From Auriscalpium vulgare (lineage: Eukaryota; Basidiomycota; Agaricomycetes; Russulales; Auriscalpiaceae): a stretch of 64,000 nt of DNA. A program made the translations under genes and the position numbers. Position 1 is the stretch's first letter, and the number at the start of each line of letters is the position of its first letter. Positions 1 to 11,579 of the stretch are shown piece after piece. Below the pieces are notes generated by a model. That model was not told the DNA's origin. It searched no databases and saw nothing but the letters and a program-made list of their open reading frames with translations. The stretch covers positions 558,001-622,000 of the forward strand of contig JAHBBC010000005.1 of the NCBI GenBank assembly GCA_019915015.1, given 5' to 3'.

Positions 1-431
1 ATGCCCGGGCGGCTCGATAAGCCGCCGACGACCCATGTGCGGCTGTGCTTCCACTGGATGGCCAGTGGATGTGGGAAACGAGTGATATTTATTTGCAGTC
101 ACTTCTGATGGAAACCGACAGCGCCTACACTAACCGCTGGGCCGGGACCCACTGTAGATGGGCGACCCCCACCGCCCGCCATGGCCCACAAGACCGCTAA
201 GCTAAGAACCTGGAAGGGTCAGCGCGTACACAGGATGCAAAGAAGGAACATGAGTGACAACAACGTAATACGAAACGACCTAGCCTTGGTAGAACAGATG
301 CGTTGATGCCTTGCTAGTCGTGAGGTGCCGAGGCTATGAGGAAAATGGTGCTGGCGGGCACAGTCGATGGCTGAGATGACATGGCCGCGTGTGTTAAGTT
401 ACTCTGGCTCGCTTTGAACCTGCCAAACATG
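1..431. other. No gene recognised
   Basis: No reading frame here shows protein-like composition, and no RNA gene was recognised. The stretch lies downstream of the 3' end of the minus-strand gene that follows, so it may contain its 3' UTR. If that gene has one more intron (a GTAAGC donor lies near 471-477), its last exon could reach into this region. Confidence 0.4.
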
Positions 432-3134
432 TTAGGATTGATCGTATGGCGGACCAGATTTAGACAGCTTACCTGGCGAAGACGTCCGCGAGGCTAAAGC
501 TGTGAGACTGTCCTCATTTTCCTCGAGATCGGCTTCCTCCAAAGTTCTCTTTGTCGACGCCTTGCTCGACAGAGTAGAGCTGTCGGTTGAGGCACCGTCC
601 ATCGCAGCGCTTGCCGCTCCTTCAGGCTCATCATGTGGCTCGTCTATGTCGGGGTCAAATTGGTCGTCCTCATCCCAGTCATCGGCAGTGTAGAATGTAT
701 CATCCAGCTGGAGAGCTTCTTCTGCGAGAAGGAGCTCAGCGAGTGCAGAGGGCTATGTCATCAAACATACTTTGTTGATCGATTGTGCCATGTAAAGACG
801 CGGAAGGAGACTGCGCGGGACTCGAAGTCGAACCGCCGGTCTCGTTATCTGTGTGCAGTTCCCATCGTAAGAGTGTGCATCGCAAGTTCAGGGGGGGAGA
901 CACCCACTTTCAAAGCCATCTGCTGAACCAGAGAGGTCATCAGGGGCGTCAATAATGCTCGGCCACACATGAGGGATGTTCGAAGGCTGTAATTCTGCTC
1001 ACTGCATTAAGTAGGACTGATGGAGGCGCGTAGGAATGACAACCTACCGGTATGCTCTGCATCTGGAGCACTGTCTGGCACCGTATGTCCAGCATCGCCC
1101 GACGGCGACGCGTCGGAATCGTCTTCTTCGGCGGCTAGATCGGCCCACTGGCCAAGAGGCTCGGGATCCTCCGTTTCATCGTTGTCGCCGGGATACTCTA
1201 CTTGCCCATCTTCGTCATCGTCAGGCGCAAGAGCTTCTTGTAATTCTGACGTCTCGCCACCAGTCGCAGTACTATCAGCAGTTGAGTGTGTGGCATCAGC
1301 GTCGAGAGCTGCAGTAGGCCGGCCCAGTTCATTGATGAGAGTAGTATCTTCGTACTCGTCGTCTTGCCCGAGAGTCTCGGCGTTCCTGCCATACACTTCG
1401 TGATATTCGTCAGGCTGGTCTTGGAAATCCACCGCAGCTTCGGCATCCGGACGTTCCGCGGGTTGCTGACCTTCGTATGTCGTGTTACCTTGTTCGTCTT
1501 GATTGTCATTGCTGGTCTCTTGCACATCTTGAGTCAAGACAACCGCCGCGAGGCTTGTAGCACCTACGCAGATCAGTCAGCCCAATTATCTGGTTTATAG
1601 AGGGAGTCGTACCAATGGTCAGGTCCTCCAGCTCAGATGACGCCCCATGAGCTACGCCACCTTCGTCGACGAAATTGAGACGAGTAATCTGATCCCGCAA
1701 TGAGTGGTATCTATGGATGAATCTTGGCACAACACTGCGCAGGCTGATGCGTAAAGGGCCAGCAAGGTCCGACCCGTCATGCAAGACATTCAAGTCATGC
1801 AGGGTCACTTCACGCGCATAAACGTTGTCCTGTAGGCATCAGGTCGATGACGAGACTAACTGATCAGAATCGAAGACACGTACCTCAGATATCACAAGCT
1901 GCAGGTCGTAGGCATCGAGCACTAGCTCGCCATCCCTGAATTCGGGTATGCTTTTGATGTGGTCCTCCTGACGCAGGGCTTCAAAGACATCTAGAAGTCG
2001 TTCGTAGTACAATGTCGGCTGCTGGTGCAGAAGCGTAGTATACACCGTCTTGTTGTCGCCTTCCAGATGGGTGGAGCTCTGGTCTGGTGCATTGAAAAGA
2101 CAAAATAGTGTCGTCGCCGAAGAAGAAGGGAGATCCAGAAGGACTGGGGGTGGTGGCTCGATATACACTCCTTCCGAGATCTCGTGGGGATCAGGATCAC
2201 CCTCGTAGTGAACTTTATGGTCTTCTATGTTGTGGCCAGCGTCTGGGCGGTGAAATGCTTGGTCGGGGTAGTCTCCGCTGGCGTCCGGTTCGGACGCTGG
2301 TTCCGGTTGCTCGTCTTTTGTTTCGTCATCCGCTTTCTGAGTATTATCAGGGGCAGGATGTCTTTCCGGTGACTCCACTCCGTCCTCCGCAGTTGACTGC
2401 CCATTGTAGACGGCAGGGTCAGCCGGCGAAAGGTGCTCTTCGCCAGCATCAAGAGCTGCCCTGGTATCGGCCAGAGGTGCGCCAGCTTCATTGTCAGACT
2501 CGTATTGCGCAGCGTCAGGATCGTTCTTCTCGTCGAGCGGGAGGGTGTGATGAACGTCCAGAACCTCTGTGAGATTCTCAAGGGGTAGAATATCGGGTCT
2601 ATGTTGAGGGGATGGAAGGGGAGGTGGGAGACTAGCAGCCACATGAGAGGTGTCGGGATCCGCAAGGTCGTGAGGATGCTCGACATCTGGTGCTTCAACG
2701 CCAGAAAAAGCTACATGGGCATCAGAAGCCACCGGTTCGGGTACCAAAGGAGGATTCGGTGAAGCGGGAAGCGCATCGAGGTCCTCGGGTGCGTCGCGCA
2801 CATCGACATCGACAAGATCGGGATCGCCGCCACTGGGGACGTAGTCGTTCTCGTCCAGCATCTCATACTCGGGTCCGGCTGTGTAGTACGGTTCCATGTC
2901 AATCTCGACGTCTTCAATGGGGTCAGTAGAGATGGGCTGAATGTCGTCTGAGAGTTCCATGGTGGCTTCTGTCAGCGTCCACTGGGGTCGTGGAGAGGAT
3001 ACGGTGGTGTGCATGTGGACATCGGTGTCAAGAGGGTAGTCAATCATTTGGGCGTCGAAAGGTTCCATGATGGGTGCAGGCAACATGATGGGTGTGGAGG
3101 ACGAGGACGACAACGACAACGAGCGTGACACCAT
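432..3134 (-). CDS. Acidic basidiomycete protein of unknown function
   Basis: This is a spliced minus-strand gene with no function I recognise. Exon 1 runs 3134-1884 and starts with a serine-run N-terminus followed by a long Asp/Glu/Pro-rich stretch. A 54-nt intron joins it in frame to exon 2 (1829-1613), which continues a folded-looking segment (around EALRQEDHIKSIPEF and LRISLRSVVPRFIHRYHSL). Exon 3 is 1563-1048. Further 3' exons near 1000 and 780-432 end in an acidic tail with a run of Ser/Thr and a TKRTLEEADLEE motif; a stop lies at 434-432, but the 3' splicing is not settled. Low-complexity acidic flanks around a short conserved core suggest a nuclear scaffold or regulatory protein; that is inference only. 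The start sits 234 bp from the divergent arabinitol dehydrogenase gene. Confidence 0.6.
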
Positions 3135-3368
3135 TGCTGTGACATGTTACGTGTGACACTGTCACCGACGCGTGGCCGTTACGCGTCACGGGTCACGGTG
3201 ACTTCCCTTGCCGGCGCCCATCGGCGTATTAGCGCGGGTAAGGATCGGTGGGCACCCGCTCATCTGACTGTTCTTGTGCTTTCCTCGGGCCGTCGACCTA
3301 GCAGGAGCGGGCCGAGGTACTGAGTATATGACCCCAGCCAGCGTTCGCAGGTCCTCGATCAAATCACC

Positions 3369-4591
3369 ATGTCCGACGACGATCAGTTCAAGCCCAACGT
3401 CGGCGTATACACCGACCCACAGCATAATCTCTGGATTGATACGGCGGAACCATCGGCCAAGGATGCGCAGTCAGGTAGCACCTTGCAGCCCGGCGAGGTA
3501 GTCGTGCAAATTCGCAGTACCGGTATATGCGGGTGAGCTCACTTTCAACTGCACGGCGGGTTACGCCCTTGCTAACGCATGGACTAGCTCGGATGTACAT
3601 TTCTGGCATGCAGGTCGCATTGGACCCATGATCGTAGAAGACAAGCACATCCTAGGCCATGAATCCGCCGGAGAGGTGAATACCACCGATCGCATACTTT
3701 GATTCGCCGCTCATGTGCAACTTCTTTCAGGTCGTCACGGTCCACCCATCAGTTACTCATCTCAAGCCGGGTGACAAGGTGGCTGTAGAGCCGAATATCC
3801 CCTGCCACGCCTGCCAGCCATGTCTGACCGGGCGTTACAACGGATGCGAAAACGTACTCTTCCGCTCAACCCCCCCGGTCCCAGGCCTCCTTCGCCGCTA
3901 CATCACTCATCCAGCTGTCTGGTGCCACAAGCTACCCCCCACCATGACATATGAGGATGGCTCGCTCCTCGAACCGCTTTCTGTCGCCCTCGCCGCTGTT
4001 GAGCGCGCAAATCTCAAACTCGGAGATGTCGCTGTCATCTGCGGTGCAGGTCCCATTGGTCTGGTCACCTTGTTGTGCGCGCGGGCAGCCGGTGCAGAGC
4101 CCATTGTGATCACGGACATTGACCAAGGACGGCTTGACTTCGCTCAGAAACTCGTCGCCGGGCAGCCCGGTACGCTCAGGACGTATCTTGTCGAACGTGG
4201 CAAGACAGAGGAGGACGTTGCGGAAGGCATCAAGTTGACGTTGGGGGGTCTCGAGCCTGACTTGGCGCTGGAATGCACGGGCGTAGAGTCGTCCATCGCG
4301 TCCGTGATTCATGCAGTGCGATTTGGGGGAACGGTGTTCGTCGTCGGTGTGGGCAAGAACGAGATGAAATTCCCTTTCATGCGACTTTCTACACGGGAGA
4401 TCGATCTGCGATTCCAATATCGCTACTCCAATACGTGGCCCAAGGCGATCCGGTTGGTGGACTCCGGTCTGCTCAAGGACGTACGGAAGCTGGTCACACA
4501 TCGGTTTACGCTCGAGGATGCTATACAGGCATTCGAGACGAGCGCAAACCCCAAGAGCGGGGCAATTAAAGTCCAGATCACCAATCTTTAG
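3369..4591 (+). CDS. lad1: L-arabinitol 4-dehydrogenase (zinc MDR family)
   Basis: The spliced product (3369-3532, 3588-3675, 3731-4591; 370 residues) belongs to the zinc-dependent medium-chain dehydrogenases that oxidise polyols with NAD+. Visible motifs, in order, are [18 protein letters not shown] with the first catalytic zinc ligand, GHESAGEV with the His-Glu pair, the structural zinc cysteines in [15 protein letters not shown], and the Rossmann motif GAGPIG. The segment [20 protein letters not shown] is typical of fungal L-arabinitol 4-dehydrogenases rather than of xylitol dehydrogenases. The role would be step two of fungal L-arabinose catabolism (L-arabinitol to L-xylulose) in the cytosol. 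The length matches the family. Sorbitol or xylitol dehydrogenase activity is the main alternative. The three exons join in frame. Confidence 0.9.
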
Positions 4592-4667
4592 CTGCACGCA
4601 TACATAAACGTCGTTTCCGATCTTGTAACATTCTTTTGTACGTCGGAGCCCTAGTTACAGCCGGCGG

Positions 4668-5120
4668 TCACGGTTTGCTGCAGAGAGGACTGCATGGCGG
4701 GCCAGGTGCTGCCAGGTGGTAAAATCGAAATGGAGATGCAACGATTCCAAAGATGAGTATCATTCCAAGCTGTACGTATTTTTCTCCAACTGCCGTTGGA
4801 CTTTCGATGAGCTCTCAGTGAGCGCGAGAGCCAAGGCACCTCACGCACCTCCGCCTCAAGCTCCCTACGCACACGGCGCTCTTCATCAGCCCGAATCAAA
4901 AGGTGGAATTCATCCAAATCTTCGATGATGAATGGCTGTTGCTCATTCATTTGCAGGAGGATCTGCTTGACTGCAGGGTCGCTGAGGGATTCATCAGAGC
5001 TTGGATACACTGCTTGGCGCGTGGCAAGTTCACGTACCACGTCAAGAGTACACCTGGACGTCACTTAGATATCAGTGAGCGTGGTTCGCAGGGAGCAAGC
5101 ATACCGCGAATGGCGCGCAT
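4668..5120 (-). CDS. Small protein with one C-terminal membrane helix
   Basis: Unrecognised. The best-supported part is a charged helical segment (YPSSDESLSDPAVKQILLQ to ADEERRVRRELEAE). A short intron (donor GTGCGT after the ELEAE codons) then joins it to a segment with an apparent membrane helix (EMILIFGIVASPFRFY) and a stop at 4670-4668. The N-terminus is uncertain: ATG at 5120 with an intron starting GTATGC gives a 5-residue first exon, but other models are possible. The shape, a short charged region followed by a C-terminal helix, would fit a small organelle membrane protein, but no family is claimed. It lies head-to-head with the BMT2 gene. Confidence 0.35.
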
Positions 5121-5287
5121 GCTTGAGGGTAGTACTTAGTAGAGGCAGCCACCTCAGCCACCGAGGTCGGAGTTGCTAAAGCACTTGCAATTGCTGTCAC
5201 AGTCCTTCACAGTCACCTCGCCGATATTTCTTCACCACACGTGCGCCAGATATTCCAGTCGACTCGCCGCGACCACCCTTACTACAC

Positions 5288-6308
5288 ATGCCGAAGGTTG
5301 GAAAACGCAAGATTCCTGTTACCGCCGTATCCTCCAGCGCCGCGGGTCCGTCAAATTCATCTACCGCACACTCATCGCGGACCGTCATCCGCGCCTTTCA
5401 TACTTTGCTCAAACGACAGTCAAATCTTCGGTCCCAGCCCTCGACGTTAGAAACAGCGGCAACGCTGCAGAAGACAGAAGATGAAATCCAAACATTAGGT
5501 GGTCTTGAGGTGTATCAGCGCATGTCGAGCATCGGACAGGGCAAGGATCGAGGAGGCGGGGCCGAGAAGGTGTTGCTGCGTTGGCTGAGGGACAGGAGGA
5601 TGGATAAAGGGAAGGGAAAGCAAAGGTGCGCCGAGACGTGGCGGTTTGCGCTCGAATTGTGTTCTGACCTGTGATCGGCTGGAAGGTTGCTCGAGGTTGG
5701 TGCATTGAAGCCCGACAATTATGCCCCGGCTGTCGCCTGGCTAGACGTCACCCCGATTGATCTTCATTCGCGGCATCCGCAAATATTGGAACAAGATTTC
5801 TTGGCGATGAGCATGGAGGAGCATCGCGAGCAATGGGATGTTATCAGTCTGAGTTTGGTGGTCAACTTCGTGCCAAACCCAAGAGACCGCGGTATCTTGC
5901 ACGCGCACGACTCTGATCATAAGCGTACGCTAATATCCTTTTGCAGGCAGGATGCTGTCCCTTGCCCACGCAATGCTTCGCACGGATGGCCTTTTGTTCG
6001 TCACGGTATGGTGCACTTCCTCCAACAAATGACGATGCGCTGACATCTTGTGTGCCCAGTTGCCCCTTCCTTGCGTAATGAACTCGCGCTACACTACGCT
6101 TGATCATATGAAATCTCTGATGCATACGGTGGGATTCTCGCAGCTGGAGGAGCGGTGGAAGCAGGGAGGCAAGATGGCGTATTGGCTGTATCGCAAGGCC
6201 GAAGCTGCGTTGCCCGGGGATGGACGATTTGAGAAAAGAAGAGTGCTGATGTCGGGGGCACACAGAAACAATTTTGTGATTCTACTTAGTCTCCCCGAGG
6301 CAGAGTAG
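5288..6308 (+). CDS. BMT2: 25S rRNA (adenine-N1)-methyltransferase
   Basis: Four exons (5288-5625, 5686-5891, 5947-6005, 6060-6308) give 283 residues. The protein matches the BMT2 family of SAM-dependent enzymes that make m1A in helix 65 of 25S rRNA in the nucleolus. Signature segments are LLEVGALKPDNY (SAM-binding loop region), WLDVTPIDLHSRHP, WDVISLSLVVNFVP, LPLPCVMNSRYTTLDHM and KQGGKMAYWLYRK near the C-terminus. The N-terminus is basic (MPKVGKRK), as expected for a nucleolar protein. Each exon junction falls inside or next to a conserved block and keeps the frame, so the model is firm. Confidence 0.9.
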
Positions 6309-6408
6309 ACAGCTTCAAGTTTTTCGAGCTCAGGATCATGATCGATCACATGACTGCTCGCGAAAGCACGGCGTCGGGCGTCTGGTTCTCTCTCTATCTC
6401 CTTCTATC

Positions 6409-9118
6409 ATGTCCGTCGACCTGCCCATCATACACTGGAACGACGTCTATCGTGTCCGCCCCCAGAAAATAACGCCCACATCCTCAGAGACAATTGATGT
6501 GACCCAATTTGCTGCCCTCCTCGATGATATACGCGACCAGTGGCCTTTACGCGAGGACGGCAATCGCGATGGTCTCGCTCTCTTCTCCGGAGATGTTTTT
6601 GCTCCATCGGTGGAAAGCTCAGTGACAAGGGGCAGCCATATGGTATGTCCCATTGCTCGCCTTAGCTGCTGAGGATGCAAGAGTCGCGTGTTAAAGGCAT
6701 GGCGGGCGCCACGCAGGTCCCAGTCATGAATTCGCTTGGTCCAGACGTATCGATGCTCGGTACGCTGTTTCTATCATATCCGGAGCCCCGGATGAACCCG
6801 ACACCTTGTAGGCAATCACGACTTCGACTTCGGTGCGGAACAGCGTTCATTGCTACTCATTCCTGCTCATTGGGCTCGCAAGGCTACCCGCACTTGTGCA
6901 AGCTCATAGAGGACACAACTTTTGTACGTCCATGTGCCTTTCACCCTCAGAGACGATACGGCTCATCCCTTACTCATTCAGCCGTGGCTTCTGAGCAATA
7001 TTGTCGATACTGCTACTTCTAAGGTCCCTGACCACGTATCTGAGTTTCAAGTTCTCGAACGGAAAGGCGTACGCATAGGCGTCATTGGTCTCGTTGAGAA
7101 GTAGGGACTTGCCCTCACGCCCGCACGTTCTCGATGTCTGACGATGACTCAGAGAGTGGATAGGAACTGTGTCCTCATGGCCAGCAGAGTTTGTATACCG
7201 CGACATGACGGAGACTGGCATTCATCTGTCGCAGGTTCTTCGAGATCCACAAGGTGCATATCGTTGCGATTTTGTGATCGCACTGACGCACGCCAGGTCA
7301 GTCACGTCCCTTATTGACAGACTTTGATTGACCCAGGATCAACCCAGAGTGCCGAATGTATGTGTCTTCTCTTGCTGGCTTGTATGAACCGTCGCTCTAT
7401 CTTTCGGCTAGGACATCGCACTGGCCAAAACCCTATTGGCCCTCACACCTCGAGCTCAGAAGGAGTGTTTTGCTAATTCTCACGGTGTCGACATACTCCT
7501 CGGCGGGCACGATCATCTCTACTTCGTTGGCCGTGGCGCCTCAGACTGGAAGAATTATTCGCCAGATTTGCCTGTCCTCGGTGCCGAAGACGACAATGGC
7601 GATGTGCTCATCATAAAGTCTGGGACAGATTTCCGCGATCTCAGTGAAATCGTCTTGACGCTCGATGATGCACCAGAGGGCAGCGTTCGAAGAAAGATTG
7701 TGACTGGTGTCAAAGGCATGTGGTTTTTCCTACACCAAACGCGCCGATCATAAAGCGTTTGTTAGGCATACACCACGAGGTCCAGCCAACCATGCGCTCT
7801 TGCGAGAAGCTCAAGATAATACTCGATAATATCCTCAAATCTGTGTCATCGTCTCTCGGCGCGCCACTCTGCAAGCTTAACACTCCTCTTGACCTACGCT
7901 CTCACCTCATTCGCACGGAAGAGGTAAACTATTGTGTATGAGGGAGTACCCGCCTGTGCTGATACGACATACTCCAGTCATCCGGCCCCAACTGGTTTGC
8001 CGATATCTTGCGGCACACGTATGACGACGCACTCTGCATGAAAGGCTACGATGAGGGTGCCGACGGCGTTTTCATATGTGCAGGCATGCTACGAGGAGAT
8101 TCCGTTTATGGCCCTGGTACGCTCTTTTTCTTCGTACAATATGTCGCTTCTGACATTCGGAATCTTCAGGTTATCTGACCCTCGGTGATATCATGGAAAT
8201 TTTGCCCTTCGAGGATCCTTTGGTTGTGATAGAAATTGACGGGAAGGTTCTCTATGACACATTGGAGGCTTCTCTCGCGACCTGGCCTGCGCAAGAAGGG
8301 TATGTCTGACTGTCAACCTGGCATGGCTCTAAAGCAACAACTCACCTGTAACTCCAGGCGATTCCCCGTCATATCTGGCTTCCGTGTTTCCTGGGATTCT
8401 CGCCGCCCTCCAGGCCAGCGTGTCCTGGGGGTCTGGCTTCGCCATGACGGTCTCGAAACTCCATCGGAAAGTGGCCACACGACACCGGTCCTCGATCACG
8501 CGACACATATTTCGGACGATGCAGTGCTCGTCTCACGCGAAGGTGGCGGACACAAGTACAAAATTGTGACACGCGAGTACATGGCTCAGGGACACGACGG
8601 GTTTCTGCCTCTGAAGGGACAAAAATACTTGATTGATGACGAGAGCGGTCAGCTCACAAGCACCGTCGTGAGGAAGTACCTGCTCGGTAGGGAATTTCGC
8701 TGCCTTTGGCGTGATCAACATACTCGTACTGACCCTTAACCTTTGTCCAGGCGCGGCGTTCGTCACTCGCCTTGCCCGCTATAACCACTCGAAAGAGCAC
8801 CTTCACCGAGAGACACACCGCATAGTCAACCATGCCCGCGCACACCAGACTCAGCTCAGCGCCCATGCCCACTCGCGCGCTACCGAACGCTGGCATCATG
8901 CAGTTCGCTGGGCACGGTCGAAGCGCCACTACCAAGATCACATCAACGTCTCTGCGAAAGAGCACATGAGTGATGTGGACTGCTTCGACGGGGCGCGGCA
9001 GCGTGCCGGGCAGCCCCAGCCTGCGCGCGACGAGGAGGCAGACAAGGGCGCAAACGACCATTTGATTACTGTACACCCTATACGTGACGGACGCTTGCAC
9101 GACGAGGCACGAAATTGA
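6409..9118 (+). CDS. 5'-nucleotidase-type metallophosphoesterase
   Basis: A many-exon gene (about a dozen short introns) encoding a UshA/5'-nucleotidase-like protein. The N-terminal metallophosphatase domain shows PIIHWNDVYRV, LFSGDVFAPS, GNHDFDFG (GNHD is split by the intron at 6761-6810), HARVPNDIALAK and ILLGGHDHLY, which supply the usual di-metal ligands. In the first motif the His of bacterial NDxHG is Tyr, as in other fungal members. The C-terminal nucleotide-binding half includes NWFADILRHTYDDA, GYLTLGDIMEILPFEDPLVV and GFRVSWDSRRPPG. The last 120 residues are His- and Arg-rich. No signal peptide is visible, so a cytoplasmic or vacuolar phosphoesterase is likelier than a secreted one. 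The exact substrate cannot be told. Confidence 0.85.
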
Positions 9119-9276
9119 CCTGTCTCGAGTAGACCTTCACAAGCTCGGGATCATCTATCGATTGAGTGGTCACCGATATGAACAGGATCTGAGCGTCCTT
9201 GGAACGATATGGTGATGTGAAAATGACACTGGGATCAAAGAGGTGTGAACTGAGGACGAGGATAGGATATGACGCG

Positions 9277-9989
9277 CTAATGTGGGCTCGGGACTTCGTA
9301 CAGAGGCTTCGGGGGCACGTCGCCAGACACACTCCTCCCAAGATGGGCAAACAGACCAGCAGCAGTACCTAGCCCTGCCCCACCGAAAATGACTATTCCG
9401 TTCATATGTTGCTGGTAAGGATGATCCTAAAAAAAATATCCGTAGGGCACGTACGATGAATGGCCGTGGCGCGCTTCCAGAAGAGAGCGGGTGTAACAAC
9501 TGCGAAGAGCAGTGCCCCAATTGTTGCATGATCGTCCGCTCGCAGAGACGACGTCTAGAGACAGTAGCGGTCGATGACAAGGCAGAGAAATGAGTAGCAA
9601 CGAACGTACATCGTACGCAGCACGAATCCTACGTGCCCGGAGCGTCTCCGATGTTGAGTTCACAGATCTCACATACCCGAACGCGCCTCCACCCGCAATA
9701 CCTGGCATGCGACAATGGGGAGTATCAATGCTCGTTAGCCACCGTCTTGAGGAGCCATGCAGGGGCAGACAACCAGGGACGCACCCGCAACACCTCCCAC
9801 CCAAGTTGCGCGGAGCAGACGATTGACCGTAAGCTGGCTTGCTCCCCGGCGGAAGATCACAACGGACGCGTAGAGTGGAGGGGTAAATATCGAGAGGAGT
9901 TGGTAGCCCTTGGACATGGACCTCCGAACCAGGTACTCCGTGTCGGCTGCACGAGCAGCGGCGAGTTCAATCTCCTCCTCGTAGGTCAT
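9277..9989 (-). CDS. Small multi-helix membrane protein, function unknown
   Basis: A spliced minus-strand gene. ATG at 9989 starts MTYEEEIELAAARAADTEY, followed by a hydrophobic stretch, then a Gly-rich segment (GIAGGGAFGYV), an Arg-rich loop (ETLRARRIRAAYD), a second hydrophobic helix (TIGALLFAVVTPALFWKRA), and a last exon with a Gly/Ala-rich helix (IVIFGGAGLGTAAGLFAHLG) ending EVPSPH-stop at 9279-9277. The pattern of small Gly-rich helices resembles mitochondrial inner-membrane accessory proteins, but I do not recognise a family. It overlaps no other gene and ends about 160 bp from the converging phosphoesterase gene. Confidence 0.55.
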
Positions 9990-10416
9990 GACGTTGGAGT
10001 CGGCCGAGGTTTCCAACCACTATTGCTGGGTCAGGGCGTCGAGATTGTGGCGAAGGAAGCTGAAGCTACCTGTGGAAGGTAGTAGTGCTGCGGTAAGGTA
10101 GTACACACTGGCAGCCGCGCGCGCATACTTATGTAGCTTATATGTAGCATGATATCATAGTATTGACGGTAAGGATATAATCACCTGTTGCTCATAACTG
10201 TCTTACATATATAGGAACGCGTGGAGGCAATATACTGGTGACCGGTGACTAGCTTTATATCAACAGTGACGACTCGGAGGAGGGTAATGTCACGGTGAGA
10301 TGTATTGAGGCATGGTAATCGTCTGCGCAGGAAGCCCACTCTTACTAGTGTCAAGCAACTACGCTCGCCGTCAGCACAGAGACTGATTGGCAGCAAGCGA
10401 CCCATACACTTGAGCA
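9990..10416. other. Intergenic, no gene seen
   Basis: Lies between the start of the small membrane protein gene and the 3' end of UreF. It is AT-richer than its surroundings (several TATATG/TATAG stretches around 10130-10260). Nothing else was recognised. Confidence 0.4.
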
Positions 10417-11365
10417 TTAGCTGTTGAATATTCTGGAATGGAGGAGATCGTGTCTGCCGGCTAGAAGTTCACCTAAAGGCCATGTCGTGGACGGCATCTG
10501 CTCTGCATCTCGAAATACGTCCACTTCATCTGCCTCAGCAGTCAACAGAGTCGGCTCGAGAAGGCCCGTACGCAGCTCCCTCGCCCCCGACACTTCTGCA
10601 TCTACCATGGGTCGAACAGCGTGCAGGAGGAGCTGCTGTGCGGCGTACGGCCCTATCGCGTTCATCCGGATCGCAGCCGAGAGGACGCCCCGAGCATGGA
10701 GGAAAAGATGGAGGTGCGCGCCACGATCTGCGCGGCCGTCAGTACCCTGAATCGCAAAAGATGATGTTGCACGTACCGAGGGAAAGCCCGAGGGCACCCG
10801 CCAGTAGTCCCCAGCAGACGGGCAGGTGTCCGAACGTCTCGTCCCGACGGATGCGCAACTTGAACTCATCGAGCAGCGTCCCGACACGCCTCTCCCGCGC
10901 AAGAGCATTGCGTGCTTCCGAGCCTAGGGTGTCGTCGATCGGAGGGGATAGGATGGCGGGGCGCGTGAAACCCTTGGAATGCAGCGTGAGCAGGGCTACG
11001 CCTTGAGAACGAGAGGCGCGGCGGGAGACGTGGTTGAGGGTGTTCGTGTCGTAGAGGGCATCAAGCCTTGCCAGCACGTCCAACGTGCTGCCTGCGGACG
11101 AGAATGGATCGAGGACGTCTCCAGTCGCGTAGTCCATGATAATATGCTGTGCGTCTCGGGCAAAGGGGAGAGCACTACGAGCATATGTGGCAACACTATC
11201 GCGCAGGAAAGCAATGCACGCGCCCATCGGGTCTCTGGGGCCGCCGAGGTGGAAGACGGCATGTGCGACATGGGACTCGAGTCCAGCAGACGCGACAAAT
11301 GACCCGGTGGGGAGATTCGCGTCCGACAAAACGAGAAGCAGGTACGATTCTGCATCATCCGCCAT
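10417..11365 (-). CDS. ureF: Urease accessory protein UreF
   Basis: Two exons (11365-10777 and 10727-10417, with a 49-nt intron) give 299 residues. UreF works with UreG and UreD/H to deliver nickel and CO2 to apo-urease in the cytosol. Family marks are the N-terminal LLVLSDANLPTGSFVASAGL, the acidic/aromatic loop GDVLDPF, LPVCWGLLAGALGLSL at the end of exon 1, and LHLFLHARGVLSAAIRMNAI followed by GPYAAQQLL after the intron. The 3' splice site was chosen at the second CAG (before ATCGTGG), because the first one leads to an immediate stop. No urease or other accessory gene is seen in the window, which is normal for dispersed fungal urease genes. Confidence 0.88.
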
Positions 11366-11579
11366 GTCTAGCCAGTACCAGTACTTGGATTAGAGGTGAA
11401 CTTGACGAAATGAAAATCGAGCGTACAGGTTCGAACTTGGTGGTCGATTCGAGGACACGGATGGTGCTTACTATAGTATGTATAGCTAGAGCTTATCTAT
11501 GCGAATGAATAAGCGGTGCACACAACTCTAGGCATGTAGTATTATCCTCTCTCATTGAGTCTCAACACCTACTCCACAC

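Noticed and set aside
805..835. Second T-loop-like motif on the minus strand
   Set aside because: The flanking bases do not pair into a T-stem and no D-arm is present.
11425..11440. GGTTCGAAC, a T-loop-like motif suggesting a tRNA
   Set aside because: No matching A box, no anticodon arm and no acceptor stem; the needed upstream part would overlap the UreF start.
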